Positions 16,470 to 26,863 are shown, numbered from the stretch's first letter. The stretch is 64,000 nucleotides of DNA from Achromobacter xylosoxidans (GCF_014490035.1 NZ_CP061008.1:6076001-6140000), one strand, 5' to 3'. Numbers and translations are program-made. Notes: generated by a model from the sequence alone, not told the origin.

Positions 16470-17734
16470 GCCAGACCCGCCGTACTTCCGCCCTGCTGCT
16501 CCTCGTCCTGTGCGTGGCCGCGCTCTGCGCGCTGCCCTGGCTGCTGCCCCCGGGCCAGCTGGTGGCAGCCGTGCAGATGCTGATCGCCGCGCTGTTCGCC
16601 TGCGCCTTCAACCTGCTGGCCGGCCAGGGCGGAATGCTGTCCTTCGGCCACGCCGCCTACTTCGGCGTGGGCACCTTCGCCACCATCCACGCCATGAATG
16701 CGCTGGGCGGCGCGGGCCTCTTGCCCACGCCGCTGATGCCGTTGGCGGGCGGCGTGGCCGGCCTGCTGTTCGGCCTGGTCGCGGGCTGGTTCGCCACCAT
16801 GCGCGCCGGCGTCTACTTCGCCATGATCACGCTGGCGCTGGCCGAGCTGCTGCATGCGCTGGCGCCGCACCTGAAAGGCGTGTTCGGCGGCGAGGCGGGC
16901 GTATCCGCCATGCGCATGCCGGCCTGGGGCTTCACCTTCGGTTCCGACATCGAGGTCTATTTCCTGGTGCTGGCCTGGGTGCTGGTGTCGCTGGCCGCGC
17001 TTTATGGCCTGACGCGCACGCCGCTGGGCCGGCTGACGCTGGGCCTGCGCGAGAACGCCAACCGCCTGCGCTACCTGGGCTATCGGCCGCACACGCTCAA
17101 GACCCTGGTGTTCGCGCTGTCCGCCATGTTCGCCGGCATCGCCGGCGGCCTGCAGGCGCTGAACATCGAGGCCGGCAACTACGTGCTGTTCGACGTCAAG
17201 CTGTCCACCGACGCGGTGCTGTTCGCCTACATCGGCGGCGTCAACGCCTTCCTCGGCCCGGTGCTGGGCGCCTCCATCCTGACCTTCCTGTCGCAGACGC
17301 TGGCCGACATCACGCGCTCCTGGCTGCTGTACCAGGGCATCCTGTTCGTGCTGGTGATGCTGTTCGTGCCGGACGGCCTGGTCGGCCTGGTGCAGGGCGC
17401 CGCCCGTTCGCTGCGCGAGCGCGGCCTGGCCAACTGGCTGCCGCGCGCCGCGGTATCCGTGGCGGGCGGCCTGCTGCTGACCTGCGCCACGGTCTTCACG
17501 GTTGAGCTGCTGCAACGCATGTTCGCCCGCGACTACCGCTCGCTGCTGGCCATGAACCCCGAGGCCGGCTGGCCCGAGATTCCGCTGTTCGGCCACGACT
17601 GGGCGCCGCTGGCGCTGTCGACCTGGCTGATTCCGCTGGCGCTGTTCGTGGCGGGCCTGGCGGCCTGCCGCTGGGCGCTGGCCCTGTGGCGCGACGACGA
17701 ACAAGCCGCTCCCGCGCTGGAGGCTGCACAATGA
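16466..17734 (+). CDS. Branched-chain-type ABC transporter permease (LivM-like), C-terminally extended
   Basis: The 422-residue inner-membrane protein has the LivM core: AFNLLAGQGGMLSFGHAAYF near the N-terminus, then LGLRENANRLRYLGYRPHTL and a terminal GGVNAFLGPVLGASIL. Family members are usually about 330-350 residues. This one carries about 80 extra residues with two further predicted spans (AVSVAGGLLLTCATVFTV and a second ending FVAGLAA). The start at 16466 overlaps the previous stop (ATGA) and the stop overlaps the ATPase start in the same way. Confidence 0.9.
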   Translation: MSQTRRTSALLLLVLCVAALCALPWLLPPGQLVAAVQMLIAALFACAFNLLAGQGGMLSFGHAAYFGVGTFATIHAMNALGGAGLLPTPLMPLAGGVAGLLFGLVAGWFATMRAGVYFAMITLALAELLHALAPHLKGVFGGEAGVSAMRMPAWGFTFGSDIEVYFLVLAWVLVSLAALYGLTRTPLGRLTLGLRENANRLRYLGYRPHTLKTLVFALSAMFAGIAGGLQALNIEAGNYVLFDVKLSTDAVLFAYIGGVNAFLGPVLGASILTFLSQTLADITRSWLLYQGILFVLVMLFVPDGLVGLVQGAARSLRERGLANWLPRAAVSVAGGLLLTCATVFTVELLQRMFARDYRSLLAMNPEAGWPEIPLFGHDWAPLALSTWLIPLALFVAGLAACRWALALWRDDEQAAPALEAAQ

Positions 17735-18483
17735 GCCACGAAATCCTGACCCTGACCGACGTGCGCAAGTCCTTTGGCGACGCGCAGATCATCCGCGGCG
17801 TGAACCTGACGGTCGAGGCCGGCGAACGCCATGCCGTCATCGGCCCGAACGGCGCCGGCAAGTCCACGCTGTTCCACCTGATGTCGGGCTCGTTCGCACC
17901 GACCTCGGGCGACATCAGCCTGCGTTCGCGCTCCATCGGCGGCCTGCCGCCGGAGCGCATCAACCGCCTGGGGCTGGCGCGCTCGTTCCAGATCACCAAC
18001 GTGTTCCCGCGCCTGTCGGTGCGCGAGAACCTGCGGCTGGCGGTGCTGCGCATGCACGGCCTGGTCTACAACTTCTGGCGCCCCATCGCCCGCAACCGCG
18101 CCGTCAACGAAGACGTCGACCGCCTGCTGGAGAAAGTGCGCCTGGCCGCCAAGCAGCACACCGCCGCCGGCGACCTGAACTATTCGGAACAGCGTTCGCT
18201 GGAAATCGGCATGACGCTGGCCTCGCGCCCCAAGGTCATCCTGCTGGACGAGCCCATGGCGGGCATGTCCCAGCACGAGGTGGACTACACGGTCGAGCTC
18301 ATCAAGGACGTGACCCGCGACTGCACGCTGCTGATCGTGGAGCACGACATGCAGGTGGTGTTCTCGCTGGCCGACCGCATCAGCGTGCTGGTCTATGGCG
18401 AGATCCTCGCCACCGGCACGCCGGCCGACATCCGCGGCGACGCCCGCGTGCGCGAAGCCTACCTGGGAGAGGAAACGGTATGA
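17731..18483 (+). CDS. Branched-chain-type ABC transporter ATPase (LivG-like)
   Basis: The 250-residue ATPase has Walker A GPNGAGKST near 39-47, the LivG-type loop LARSFQITNVFPRLSVRENL, an unusual signature region (LNYSEQRSLEIGMTLASRP in place of LSGGQ-type), Walker B VILLDEPMAGM and H-loop VEHDM. LivG proteins commonly read LSYGEQR at the signature, so NYSEQR is a mild variant. It overlaps both neighbours by 4 bp and works with the LivF-like ATPase at the membrane. Confidence 0.92.
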   Translation: MSHEILTLTDVRKSFGDAQIIRGVNLTVEAGERHAVIGPNGAGKSTLFHLMSGSFAPTSGDISLRSRSIGGLPPERINRLGLARSFQITNVFPRLSVRENLRLAVLRMHGLVYNFWRPIARNRAVNEDVDRLLEKVRLAAKQHTAAGDLNYSEQRSLEIGMTLASRPKVILLDEPMAGMSQHEVDYTVELIKDVTRDCTLLIVEHDMQVVFSLADRISVLVYGEILATGTPADIRGDARVREAYLGEETV

Positions 18484-19199
18484 CGACGCAATCCCCCTTG
18501 CTGAGCCTGCAAGGCGTGCATGCCCACTACGGCAAGAGCCACATCCTGCACGGCATCGACCTGACGGTCGGCCGCGGCGAAGTCGTAAGCCTGCTGGGCC
18601 GCAACGGCGCGGGCCGCTCCACCACCATGAAGAGCATCATGGGCCTGGTGGACGTGACCGGCGGCAGCATCGCCATCGAAGGCCGCGACATCACCAACAA
18701 GCGCCCCTTCGAGATCGCCCGCGCCGGCCTGGGCTTCGTGCCGGAAGAGCGCGAGGTGTTCGCCAACCTGACCGTGGACGAAAACCTGCGCATGGGCGAA
18801 CAGCCCAAGCGCGACGACGCGCCCTATTGGTCGACCGAGCAGATGTTCGACTACTTCCCGCGTCTGAAGGAACGTCGCGGCACCAAGGCAGGCAACCTGT
18901 CGGGCGGCGAACAGCAGATGCTGACCATGTGCCGTTCGCTCTTGGGCAACCCCAAGGTCATGCTGATCGACGAACCCACCGAAGGGCTGGCGCCGAAGAT
19001 CGTGGAAGTGATCGCCGACGTGATCCGCGACATCCACAAGCGCGGCGTGTCCGTGGTGCTGGTGGAGCAGAAGCTGACCATCGCGCTGAAGGTCTCCACC
19101 CGCGTCAGCGTGATGGGCCACGGCCGCATCGTTTTCGAAGGACCGCCCGCGCAGCTGCATGAGCGCCAGGACGTGGTCCAGGAATGGCTGGCGGTCTGA
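18480..19199 (+). CDS. Branched-chain-type ABC transporter ATPase (LivF-like)
   Basis: The 239-residue ATPase has a Walker A variant GRNGAGRST, in which the invariant lysine is arginine, as seen in many LivF subunits that read GxNGAGKS/RT. It has a clear signature LSGGEQQM, Walker B LIDEPTEGLAP and H-loop VEQK. The ending VVQEWLAV is typical of LivF. It overlaps the LivG-like gene by 4 bp. The Walker A lysine change may mean asymmetric ATP use between the two ATPases. Confidence 0.92.
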   Translation: MTTQSPLLSLQGVHAHYGKSHILHGIDLTVGRGEVVSLLGRNGAGRSTTMKSIMGLVDVTGGSIAIEGRDITNKRPFEIARAGLGFVPEEREVFANLTVDENLRMGEQPKRDDAPYWSTEQMFDYFPRLKERRGTKAGNLSGGEQQMLTMCRSLLGNPKVMLIDEPTEGLAPKIVEVIADVIRDIHKRGVSVVLVEQKLTIALKVSTRVSVMGHGRIVFEGPPAQLHERQDVVQEWLAV

Positions 19200-19233
19200 G
19201 CGCCGGCAAATACATCGCTAAGAGGCAAACATC

Positions 19234-20022
19234 TTGGACCAAACTCCGGAAGTCATCCATCCCGACCTGCGCGGCCAGAGCGTCGTCATCACCGGCGGCG
19301 CCAAGGGCATAGGCCTGGCCACGGCGCAGGCCTTCGCGCGCCAGGGCGCGCGCGTGGCGCTGCTGGACATGGACGCCGCTGCGCTGGACGAAGCCGTCGC
19401 CGGCCTGGCCGCGCTGGGTGGCGAAGCGCTGGCCGTGCAGGCCTCGGTCACCGACGCCGACGCGGTCGAGCAGGCTTTCGCACAGGTCGACAAGGCCTGG
19501 GGCCGCATCGACGTGCTGGTCAACAACGCCGGCGTCTCCGCCAACAAGCCCACGCTGGAAGTCACCGTGGACGAATGGCGCCGCGCCGTGGACATCAACC
19601 TGACCGGCGTGTTCCTGTGCGCCCAGGCCGCCGGCCGCCGCATGGTGCCCGCTGGCGCAGGCGCCATCATCAACCTGGCCTCCATGTACGGCGTGGTGGC
19701 GGCGCCCGACCGCGCCGCCTATTGCGCCACCAAGGGCGCGGTGGTGCTGCTGACCGAGACCCTGGCCGTGGAATGGGGCCCGATGGGCGTGCGCGTGAAC
19801 GCGCTGGCGCCGGGCTACGTGGAAACGGACCTGGTGCGCGACCTGGCCGCGCGCGGCCGTCTCGACCCCGAGCGCCTCAAGCAGCGCACGCCGCTGCGCC
19901 GCCTGGCGCAACCCGCCGAAATGGCCGACCTGGCGGTGTTCCTGGCCTCGCGCCAGGCCGCCTACGTCAACGGACACACCCTGGTGGCCGACGGCGGCTG
20001 GAGCCGCTACAGCTACCTCTAA
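19234..20022 (+). CDS. SDR-family oxidoreductase
   Basis: The 262-residue classical SDR has TGGAKGIG cofactor motif, NNAG, active-site YCATK and tail DGGWSRYSYL. Asp after beta-2 (ALLDMDAAAL) suggests NAD. It starts with TTG behind an AGAGG ribosome site; no ATG in frame gives the complete Rossmann strand. It lies between the transporter and the dehydrogenase complex, so it likely converts an imported hydroxy compound to a keto compound. Substrate unknown. Confidence 0.85.
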   Translation: MDQTPEVIHPDLRGQSVVITGGAKGIGLATAQAFARQGARVALLDMDAAALDEAVAGLAALGGEALAVQASVTDADAVEQAFAQVDKAWGRIDVLVNNAGVSANKPTLEVTVDEWRRAVDINLTGVFLCAQAAGRRMVPAGAGAIINLASMYGVVAAPDRAAYCATKGAVVLLTETLAVEWGPMGVRVNALAPGYVETDLVRDLAARGRLDPERLKQRTPLRRLAQPAEMADLAVFLASRQAAYVNGHTLVADGGWSRYSYL

Positions 20023-20060
20023 TCGCAAGAACGCATACACACATCTCTGGAGATTCACTC

Positions 20061-22244
20061 ATGGCCACCCACCAACCGCTTGAGTCCCAAGCGCCCTGGC
20101 GGCAACTGACGGTAGACGCCAAGGACTGGCAACAGGCGGACCCGGCCCTGCTGGGCACCATGCTGACCCAGCTGCACTGGATCCGCGCCTTTGAAGAAGC
20201 CGTGCTCGACCTGGCCGCCGAAGGCCTGGTGCACGGCCCCGCGCATTCGTCCGTGGGCCAGGAAGGCGGCGCGGTCGGCTCGGTGCTGGCGCTGGGCGCC
20301 GGCGACCAGATCAACGGTTCGCACCGCGGCCACCACCAGTTCCTGGCCAAGGCGCTGCAGCACGTCGCGCCGCTGGGCCTGGACCCGCGCAATCCGCTCA
20401 CGCCCGCCATCGATGAGGTCCTGCAGAAGACGCTGGCCGAGATCATGGGCCTGGCCCAGGGCTACTGCCGCGGCCGCGGCGGCAGCATGCACCTGCGCTG
20501 GCTCGAAGCCGGCGCGCTAGGCACCAACGCCATCGTCGGCGGCGGCGTGCCGCTGGCGGCCGGCGCGGGCTGGGCGCACAAGCACGCCGGCACCGACCGC
20601 GTCGCCGTGACCTATTTCGGCGACGGCGCGGTGAACATCGGCTCGGTGCTGGAAACCATGAACCTGACCGCGGCCTGGAAGACGCCGCTGTGCTTCTTCA
20701 TCGAGAACAACCGCTACGCCGTGTCCACCACCGTGGAAGAGTCCACCGCCGAACCGCGCCTGTCGGCGCGCGGCCTGGCCTTCAACATCCCGTCGTGGAA
20801 GGTGGACGGCATGGATCCGCTGGCGGTTCACCTGGCCATGTCCGAAGCCGTGGCGCACATGCGCGCCGGCAACGGTCCCACCATCGTCGAAGTGGACGTG
20901 TACCGCTTTTTCCACCAGAACGGCCCGTTCCCCGGCAGCGCCTTCGGCTACCGCAGCAAGGACGAGGAAGCGCAATGGCGCCGCCGCGATCCGCTGGACA
21001 AGATCGCCGCGGAAATGATCGCCCGCCAACTGATCACGCAAGCCGAAGTGGACGCCCTGCGCCAGCGCTGCAAGGACGTGATGAAGGACGTGACCGGCCG
21101 CCTGACCGAAGCCGCCGACGGCGGCAAGCGCCGCGTGCGCGCCGACCTCTGGCCCAGCCCGGACTTCCGCGACGTGGGCCTGCGCAGCGACGGCTCGGAA
21201 CTGGCCGGCCTGCGCTACCAGGAAGCCGCCGACTACGCCGGCCAATCCGCCGAGCGCAAGTTCGTCGACGCGGTGGCCGACGTGCTGGACCGCCGCATGG
21301 AAACCGACGCCGGCGTGGTGGTGCTGGGCGAAGACGTGCACCGCCTGAAGGGCGGCACCAACGGCGCCACGCGCGGCCTGAAGGACAAGTATCCGGACCG
21401 CGTGCTGGGCACCCCCATTTCCGAGAACGCCTTCGCCGGGCTGGGCGGCGGCCTGGCCATGGACGGCCGCTACCGGCCCATCGTGGAGTTCATGTACCCC
21501 GACTTCATGTGGGTCGCGGCCGACCAGATCTTCAACCAGATCGGCAAGGCCCGCCACATGTTCGGCGGCGACATCGACGTGCCCTTCGTGCTGCGCACCA
21601 AGGTCGCCATGGGCACGGGCTACGGCTCGCAGCACTCGATGGATCCGGCCGGCATCTTCGCCACCGCGCCCGGCTGGCGCGTGGTCGCGCCGTCCACGCC
21701 TTACGAGTACGTCGGCCTGATGAACACCGCGCTGGCCTCCAAGGACCCGGTACTGGTGATCGAGCACGTGGACCTGTACGCCTCCTCGGGCGAAGTGCCC
21801 GCGGACGACCTGGACTATGCGATCCCGTTTGGCAAGGCCCGCGTGCGCCGCGAGGGCGGCAAGGTCACCATCCTGACCTATCTGTCCATGGTCAGCCGCG
21901 CGCTCAAGGCGGCTGAAGCAGCCGGCGTGGACGCCGAGGTCATCGACCTGCGCACGCTGGACCGCGCCAGCCTGGACTGGGACACCATCGGCGCCAGCAT
22001 CATGAAGACCAACAACGTGCTGATCGTGGAGCAAGGCGCGCGCGGCACCTCCTACGGCGCCATGCTGGCCGACGAGATCCAGCGCCGCTACTTCGATTGG
22101 CTGGATCAGCCGGTCAAGCGCGTGACCGGCGGCGAAGCCTCGCCCAGCATCTCCAAGGTGCTCGAGCGCGCGGCCTTCGCCGACACCGAAGAAGTCATGG
22201 CCGGCCTGGCCGACGTGCTGGCCGACCTGGGAGAACAGGCATGA
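20061..22244 (+). CDS. 2-oxoacid dehydrogenase E1, fused alpha and beta subunits
   Basis: The 727-residue TPP enzyme decarboxylates a 2-oxoacid and reductively acylates the E2 lipoyl group. Residues 1-370 are the alpha part, with TPP motif G187-D-G...E-N-N and the start of substrate entry QINGSHRGHHQFLA. Residues about 398-727 are the beta part (VVVLGEDVH, TPISENAFAGLGGGLAMDG, then EFMYPDFM). Subunits are separate genes in most acetoin and branched-chain complexes; the fusion here is complete and in frame. The start at 20061 follows CTGGAGA; the frame is open further upstream but overlaps the SDR. Substrate could be acetoin, pyruvate-like or branched-chain oxoacid. Confidence 0.9.
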   Translation: MATHQPLESQAPWRQLTVDAKDWQQADPALLGTMLTQLHWIRAFEEAVLDLAAEGLVHGPAHSSVGQEGGAVGSVLALGAGDQINGSHRGHHQFLAKALQHVAPLGLDPRNPLTPAIDEVLQKTLAEIMGLAQGYCRGRGGSMHLRWLEAGALGTNAIVGGGVPLAAGAGWAHKHAGTDRVAVTYFGDGAVNIGSVLETMNLTAAWKTPLCFFIENNRYAVSTTVEESTAEPRLSARGLAFNIPSWKVDGMDPLAVHLAMSEAVAHMRAGNGPTIVEVDVYRFFHQNGPFPGSAFGYRSKDEEAQWRRRDPLDKIAAEMIARQLITQAEVDALRQRCKDVMKDVTGRLTEAADGGKRRVRADLWPSPDFRDVGLRSDGSELAGLRYQEAADYAGQSAERKFVDAVADVLDRRMETDAGVVVLGEDVHRLKGGTNGATRGLKDKYPDRVLGTPISENAFAGLGGGLAMDGRYRPIVEFMYPDFMWVAADQIFNQIGKARHMFGGDIDVPFVLRTKVAMGTGYGSQHSMDPAGIFATAPGWRVVAPSTPYEYVGLMNTALASKDPVLVIEHVDLYASSGEVPADDLDYAIPFGKARVRREGGKVTILTYLSMVSRALKAAEAAGVDAEVIDLRTLDRASLDWDTIGASIMKTNNVLIVEQGARGTSYGAMLADEIQRRYFDWLDQPVKRVTGGEASPSISKVLERAAFADTEEVMAGLADVLADLGEQA

Positions 22245-22726
22245 CCCTGCACATGACCGTGCCGATGGAAGTCGGCATCTGCTGCGCCGACCTGGACGCG
22301 CAGCTGGCCTTCTACACCGGCATCCTGGGCCTGAAGCTCGTCAACCGCGTGAACGTGCCGGCCGACAAGGCGCAGGCCACCGGCCTCACGCGCCATGGCT
22401 ACGACGTGGCGCGCCTGCAGACCAGCTACGGCGAACGCATCAAGCTGCTGCAACCCGCCGCCGCACCCGAGGCCGCTGCGCGCGGCGCGGCCATCCTGGA
22501 CCGCCAGGGCGCAACCTACCTGACCTTCATCGTGCGGGACCTGCCCGGCGTGGTCCGCGACCTGGAAGCCCGGGGCGTGGTCTTCGACAGCAAGCCCGCG
22601 CCGATGGAAGTGCGCCCCGGCACCTGGCTGGCGTTCTTCCGCGACCCTGAAGGCAATGTGCTGGAACTGGTCGAATACGACGATCCCGCCACCTACCGGC
22701 CGGACCTGGCTGGCGCCGCTGAATAG
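22241..22726 (+). CDS. VOC-superfamily (glyoxalase/dioxygenase fold) protein
   Basis: The 161-residue protein has two beta-alpha-beta-beta-beta modules typical of the vicinal-oxygen-chelate fold (VGICCADLDAQLAFYTGILG at the first, then TFIVRDLPGVVRDLEARGVV and FFRDPEGNVLELVEY). The terminal Glu in LELVEY is the usual metal ligand. It overlaps E1 by 4 bp and lies between E1 and E2, a place where complexes normally have no such gene. It might isomerise, cleave or detoxify a pathway intermediate. Function not predictable further. Confidence 0.85.
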   Translation: MTLHMTVPMEVGICCADLDAQLAFYTGILGLKLVNRVNVPADKAQATGLTRHGYDVARLQTSYGERIKLLQPAAAPEAAARGAAILDRQGATYLTFIVRDLPGVVRDLEARGVVFDSKPAPMEVRPGTWLAFFRDPEGNVLELVEYDDPATYRPDLAGAAE

Positions 22727-22736
22727 GACGAATATC

Positions 22737-24023
22737 GTGGCACACCTTATCAAGCTCCCCTCCGTTGCCGCCGACACCTCGGGCGGCACGCTGCACCAGT
22801 GGCTCAAGAAAGAAGGCGACGTGGTCGCCGTGGGCGATGCGCTGGCGGAAATCGAAACCGAAAAGGCCATTGTCGAGATCAATGCCGAGCAGGCCGGCGT
22901 GCTGGGCCGCATCGTGGTCCAGGCAGGCGCGGCCTCCGTGCCGGTGAACACCGTGATCGGCGTGCTGCTGGCGCAGGGCGAAGACGCCTCGGCCATCGAC
23001 CGCGCGCTGGCCGAAGCCGGCGCGGCCGTGCAGCCGGCAGCCGCTGCCGCTGCTTCGGCTCCCGCCGGCAATGCCGCCGCCGTTTGCCCCCCGGCCAACT
23101 GCGCTGCCGCCCCTGCCGGCGCCGCAGCCGCGCCCAAGGCGCCGGCCGCCGCCAGCAACGCTCCGGTCCCCGGCGGGCGCCTGTTCGCCAGCCCGCTGGC
23201 GCGCCGCCTGGCCGCGCAATGGCATGTGGATCTGCTGGGCGTGACCGGCACCGGTCCGCACGGCCGCATCGTGCGCCGCGACGTGGAAGCGGCGCGCGAC
23301 CGCGCCCCGGCCGCGGCGCCCGCAGCGCTGGCCGGCCGTCCCGCCGCGCGCCGCGTGCCGCATACCGGCATGCGCCGCGCCATCGCCCGCCGTCTCACCG
23401 AGAGCAAGCAGAACGTGCCGCACTTCTACCTGACGGTGGATTGCCGGATGGACGCGCTGCTGGCGCTGCGCGCCCAGGCCAACCAGGGCGGCGCGGTGAA
23501 ACTGTCGGTCAATGACTTCATCGTGCGCGCGGCCGCGCTGGCCCTGCGCGAAGTGCCGGAGGTCAATGCCAGCTGGCACGAGGACGCGGTCGAATACCAT
23601 GCCGGCGCCGACATCTCGGTGGCGGTGGCGACCGACGGCGGCCTGGTCACGCCCATCGTGCGCGATGCCGACGTGAAATCCTTGTCCGCCATTGCAGGCG
23701 AAATCGTCGAGCTGGCCGGACGCGCCAAGATCAACCGGCTCAAGCCCGAGGAATTCACCGGCGGCTCGCTGACCGTCAGCAACCTGGGCATGTACGGCAT
23801 CAGCCAGTTCGCCGCCATCATCAATCCGCCGCAGGCCGCCATCCTGGCGGTGGGCGCGGCAGAAAAGCGTCCGGTGGTGGACAGCGACGGCCAATTGGCC
23901 GCCGCCACCGTCATGACCGTGACCCTGTCCGCGGACCACCGCGTGGTGGACGGCGCGGTGGGCGCGCGCTGGCTGGCCGCCTTCCGCACGCTGATCGAAA
24001 ACCCCGTGCGCATCCTGCTGTGA
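22737..24023 (+). CDS. 2-oxoacid dehydrogenase E2 (dihydrolipoamide acyltransferase)
   Basis: The 428-residue core subunit has one lipoyl domain at 1-80 with the lipoylated lysine K43 in ETEKAIVEI, an Ala/Pro linker at about 100-145, an E3-binding domain at 148-184 (ASPLARRLA then GTGPHGRIVRRDV) and a catalytic domain with H401 and D405 in HRVVDG. It transfers the acyl group to CoA. It starts with GTG at 22737, giving VAHLIKLPS at the first lipoyl strand. No ATG fits. It belongs to the same operon as E1 and E3. Confidence 0.92.
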   Translation: MAHLIKLPSVAADTSGGTLHQWLKKEGDVVAVGDALAEIETEKAIVEINAEQAGVLGRIVVQAGAASVPVNTVIGVLLAQGEDASAIDRALAEAGAAVQPAAAAAASAPAGNAAAVCPPANCAAAPAGAAAAPKAPAAASNAPVPGGRLFASPLARRLAAQWHVDLLGVTGTGPHGRIVRRDVEAARDRAPAAAPAALAGRPAARRVPHTGMRRAIARRLTESKQNVPHFYLTVDCRMDALLALRAQANQGGAVKLSVNDFIVRAAALALREVPEVNASWHEDAVEYHAGADISVAVATDGGLVTPIVRDADVKSLSAIAGEIVELAGRAKINRLKPEEFTGGSLTVSNLGMYGISQFAAIINPPQAAILAVGAAEKRPVVDSDGQLAAATVMTVTLSADHRVVDGAVGARWLAAFRTLIENPVRILL

Positions 24024-24031
24024 GCCCCGCC

Positions 24032-25429
<1,398 letters not shown>

Positions 25430-25454
25430 GCGCCATGCCAAGCGCGGCGCGGGT

Positions 25455-26336
25455 TCAGATCCGCGCCGCGAAGAAATCCAGGAAGCAGGCGATGCGCCGC
25501 GAGAGCTGCGTGTTGCGGTGATACACCGCGTGCATGGGCTGCAGATAGTCCGTGTGCGCGGCTTCCATCAGCTTCACCAGCCGGCCGGCCTTGACGTCCT
25601 CGCGCACCACGAAGTCAGACAGGCAGGCGATGCCCACGCCGCGCACCGCCAGTTGCCGCTGCGTCTCGCCGCTGGACGTCGCCAGCGTCGGCACCGCCAG
25701 ATAGCTGGACCCGCCCGCGTGGCGCAAGGGCCAGACGTTCAGGCTCTCAGGCTGGGTGAAACCCAGCACTTCATGCGCCGCCAGGTCCTCCACCGTCTGC
25801 GGCGCGCCGCGCCGGGCCACGTAGTCCGGGCTGGCCATCACCCAGCGCGGCGACGGCCGCAGCGTGCGCGCATGCAGGGTGGAATCCGTCAGAGGCCCCA
25901 TGCGCAGCGCCACGTCGGTGCGGTGTTCCATGAGGTCCACGATGCGGTCGTTGCTGGTGAGTTCGAGCGTGATCGCCGGATACTCGTGCCGGAACTCCGC
26001 CACCAGCGGCACCACGCAATGCAGCATGACGGGCACCGACGCATCCACCCGCAAGCGGCCCGCCGGGCGCTGATGCACCATGCGCATGCAATCCTCGGCT
26101 TCGTCCAGCGACGCGACGATGTGCCGGGCCTTGGGCAGGAAATGCTTGCCCTCCTCGGTCAGTTCCATGCGCCGGGTGGTGCGGTTGATCAGGATGACGC
26201 CGAGCTCTTCCTCAAGCCGCGACAGGCCGCGGCTGACGCCCGACGCAGTATGGCCCAGAAGCTCGGCGGCGGCGCTGAGGGATCCGGCATCCACCACGCC
26301 CAGGAACAGGCGTATCGCGTCAGAGTTCAGGGACAT
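25455..26336 (-). CDS. LysR-family transcriptional regulator
   Basis: The 293-residue protein has an N-terminal winged helix (IRLFLGVVDAGSLSAAAELL then TASGVSRGLSRLEEELGV) and a periplasmic-binding-like co-inducer domain. The ATG at 26336 gives the canonical distance to the HTH; a further upstream start adds unrelated residues. A terminator at 26397-26437 separates it from the RidA operon read in the same direction, so it has its own promoter. It could regulate the aminobenzoate operon or the dehydrogenase operon; the position does not decide. Confidence 0.9.
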   Translation of the reverse strand: MSLNSDAIRLFLGVVDAGSLSAAAELLGHTASGVSRGLSRLEEELGVILINRTTRRMELTEEGKHFLPKARHIVASLDEAEDCMRMVHQRPAGRLRVDASVPVMLHCVVPLVAEFRHEYPAITLELTSNDRIVDLMEHRTDVALRMGPLTDSTLHARTLRPSPRWVMASPDYVARRGAPQTVEDLAAHEVLGFTQPESLNVWPLRHAGGSSYLAVPTLATSSGETQRQLAVRGVGIACLSDFVVREDVKAGRLVKLMEAAHTDYLQPMHAVYHRNTQLSRRIACFLDFFAARI

Positions 26337-26396
26337 GAGGCAGGCTCCTTGGTTGATGGATCGATTGTATCGAGCCCCAGCGCTCAAGAAGCCTGC

Positions 26397-26437
26397 AAAA
26401 AAAACGCCGAAGGCCAGGCGATAGCCGGCCCTCGGCG
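26397..26437 (-). terminator. Terminator at the end of the aminobenzoyl-CoA-type operon
   Basis: An 11-bp stem with one mismatch (26405-26415 / 26427-26437), whose loop forms a small GGC/GCC hairpin, is followed on the minus strand by eight T. It lies 18 bp past the RidA stop codon, so the operon ends here. Confidence 0.85.
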
Positions 26438-26455
26438 CTCAGGAGCAACCGGCGA

Positions 26456-26863
26456 TTACTGCGCCGGCACCACGGCAGTAACCTCAATCTCCACCTTGGC
26501 GCGGTCCTCGACCAGGTCCGCCACCTCCACGGCCGTCATCGCCGGGAAATGCCGGCCGATGTACTCACGATAGTGCTTGCCGATGGCGGGATAAGCCGCC
26601 ACATACTCGTTCTTGTCCGTCACGTACCACGTCATCCGGACGATATGCTCAGGCTTGGCGCCGCCCTCGGCCAGAATCGCGACGATGTTCGCCAGCGTCT
26701 GGCGCACCTGCTCCGCCAGATCGTCGGTCTCGAACTGCTGCTGGCCATTCCACCCCACCTGCCCGCCCACAAATACGAGCTTGCTGCCCACCTGCATCTC
26801 GGTGAGCACGCCATTCGAATAGCCCCGGGGCGCCATCCAATCCGGCGGTTGCAGAATTTTCAT
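26456..26863 (-). CDS. RidA-family protein lacking the canonical arginine
   Basis: The 135-residue protein has the YjgF/RidA trimeric fold: LVFVGGQVGWNG, the helix QVRQTLANIVAILAEGGA and VRMTWYVTD. The conserved arginine that holds the substrate carboxylate (normally P-A-R-S/T near the C-terminus) is methionine here (FPAMTAVEVADL). RidA enzymes hydrolyse enamines and imines to ketones and ammonia. As the last gene of a CoA-linked aminoaromatic operon it could deaminate a CoA-bound enamine, whose carboxyl is masked by the thioester; that is inference. Confidence 0.87.
   Translation of the reverse strand: MKILQPPDWMAPRGYSNGVLTEMQVGSKLVFVGGQVGWNGQQQFETDDLAEQVRQTLANIVAILAEGGAKPEHIVRMTWYVTDKNEYVAAYPAIGKHYREYIGRHFPAMTAVEVADLVEDRAKVEIEVTAVVPAQ

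Noticed and set aside
25443..25470. A 10-bp GC hairpin at the E3/LysR convergence, considered as a terminator.
   Set aside because: It has no T-run on either strand and overlaps the LysR C-terminal codons; it may help but cannot be called.
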